A stretch of 14,556 nucleotides of DNA. Origin: Thermoplasmata archaeon. Lineage in GTDB: Archaea; Thermoplasmatota; Thermoplasmata; Lutacidiplasmatales; UBA184. The DNA lies in the NCBI GenBank assembly GCA_021848165.1, contig JAJZMW010000050.1, positions 1 through 14,556 on the forward strand. Direction: 5' to 3'. Shown here piece after piece: positions 13,903-14,556 of the stretch (its first letter is position 1; every line of letters begins with the position of its first letter). The notes below the pieces were generated by a model. That model saw only the letters and a list, made by a program, of their open reading frames with translations. It had not been told where the DNA came from and searched no databases. A program made the translations under genes and the position numbers.

Positions 13903-14556
13903 GTGGCGGCGCGCGGCGGTCCCTTCCCGACCCGCGACGGCTTCCTCCCGGTCGACGGGGGCCGCCTCTATTGGAGGTCGGTGGGCGATCCCGCATCGCC
14001 TCCGCTCCTGGTGGTCCACGGAGGTCCGAGCGAGCACGGGTATCTGCGGGTCCTCGAGGACCTCGTGCCATACGGGATCCGGGTCGTCTTCTACGACCAA
14101 TGGGGCTGCGGGCGGTCGACCCGGTGGCCCCTCCCTTCCCGGTACGGGCCGGCGAGCGCGGGGCAGCATGTCGAGCGGGTGCGGCAGGTCCTTCGGCTCG
14201 GCCGCCCCACCCTGTTCGGCCACAGCTGGGGCGGGGCGGTCGCGCTCGAGGCGATCGCCCAGTTCCCCCGCTCCTACCGTCGCCTCGTCCTCTGCGGCGC
14301 CTTCCCGAGCACGGCGAGCTTCGGCCGGGCGATGCGGCTTCACCTCCGGTCGCTGCCTCCCGCGATCCGCCGACCGCTCGAAGCGGGGGAGACGAGCGGC
14401 CGATTCGAGAGCGCCGCGTATCGGCAGGCGCTCCGTCGTCGTCGCCGCGAGTTCTCCCAGGGGGTGCGCGTCCTTCCCCTCGAGTTCCGGGCGGCCGAGG
14501 CGCGCGTCAATCGTCGCCTGCTGCGGGCGATCTTCGGCCATCGCCCCGGATTGCTG
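13903..14556 (+). CDS. Alpha/beta hydrolase, proline iminopeptidase-like (partial)
   Basis: Only the first 218 residues are inside the window; the frame is open at the right edge. Proline iminopeptidases (S33 family) release N-terminal proline from peptides, but related hydrolases act on esters and amides. The motifs are 'LLVVHGGPSEHGYL' (oxyanion-hole HGGP), 'VVFYDQWGCGRSTRW' and the nucleophile elbow 'LFGHSWGGAVALEA' with Ser108. The HGGP and DQWGCGRS signatures favour the prolyl-aminopeptidase branch. The cap domain has begun ('LHLRSLPPAIRRPLEAGE'); the catalytic Asp and His lie beyond the window. The start is GTG 13903: a stop at 13894 closes the frame upstream and GAGGAG lies 2 nt before. 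Confidence 0.87.
   Translation, partial: MAARGGPFPTRDGFLPVDGGRLYWRSVGDPASPPLLVVHGGPSEHGYLRVLEDLVPYGIRVVFYDQWGCGRSTRWPLPSRYGPASAGQHVERVRQVLRLGRPTLFGHSWGGAVALEAIAQFPRSYRRLVLCGAFPSTASFGRAMRLHLRSLPPAIRRPLEAGETSGRFESAAYRQALRRRRREFSQGVRVLPLEFRAAEARVNRRLLRAIFGHRPGLL

Noticed and set aside
12688..14541. A 617-codon minus-strand open frame opposite the radical SAM and hydrolase genes
   Set aside because: It is the antisense of codons that encode clear radical SAM and alpha/beta-hydrolase motifs; its own translation is Arg/Glu/Ala-rich with no family resemblance.
1..14556. CRISPR array, insertion sequence or phage genes
   Set aside because: No regularly spaced direct repeats and no transposase, integrase or capsid-like proteins are visible.

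Overview
The window is very GC-rich, with G or C at nearly every third codon position in the solid genes. It looks archaeal, most likely a high-GC member of the Thermoplasmatota; this assignment is inference. The supporting signs are TATA-like boxes about 25-30 nt upstream of start codons with little or no leader (2857-2867, 10679-10686), an archaeal-type tRNA-Arg(CCG), an archaeal-style zinc ribbon fused to an MNT nucleotidyltransferase, and a giant secreted, sequon-rich surface protein ending in 'GLP-x-G-x-x-W' beta modules and a membrane anchor.

Layout. Positions 1-815 (+) hold the tail of an unidentified gene and a DUF6390-family protein. Positions 687-1318 (-) hold a PAT-like GNAT acetyltransferase split by a frameshift. 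Positions 1619-2688 (+) hold an O6-alkylguanine-DNA alkyltransferase and an overlapping second GNAT. Positions 2892-7217 (+) are one gene for a ~1441-residue cell-surface protein with tandem Ig-like domains. A tRNA-Arg(CCG) follows at 7539-7612. Next comes a two-gene MntA/HepT toxin-antitoxin operon (7861-8654), whose MntA antitoxin carries an N-terminal zinc ribbon and whose promoter overlaps a dyad.

Positions 8655-9706 have no confident gene. The first part is rich in hairpins and the middle holds what may be a decayed minus-strand gene. On the minus strand lie an amidohydrolase (9707-10657) and a GT4 glycosyltransferase (10954-12207). A 573-bp gap separates the latter from a plus-strand radical SAM/SPASM-like protein (12781-13848). 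The window ends inside a proline-iminopeptidase-like alpha/beta hydrolase (13903 onward).

The genes do not form one pathway. The clearest functional unit is the MntA/HepT operon. The alkyltransferase/GNAT pair overlaps and is probably co-transcribed. The radical SAM and hydrolase genes are 54 bp apart and may be co-expressed. The most interesting items are the zinc-ribbon MntA next to a tRNA gene, the structured region after hepT, the frameshifted GNAT, and the cysteine-paired repeats of the surface protein.
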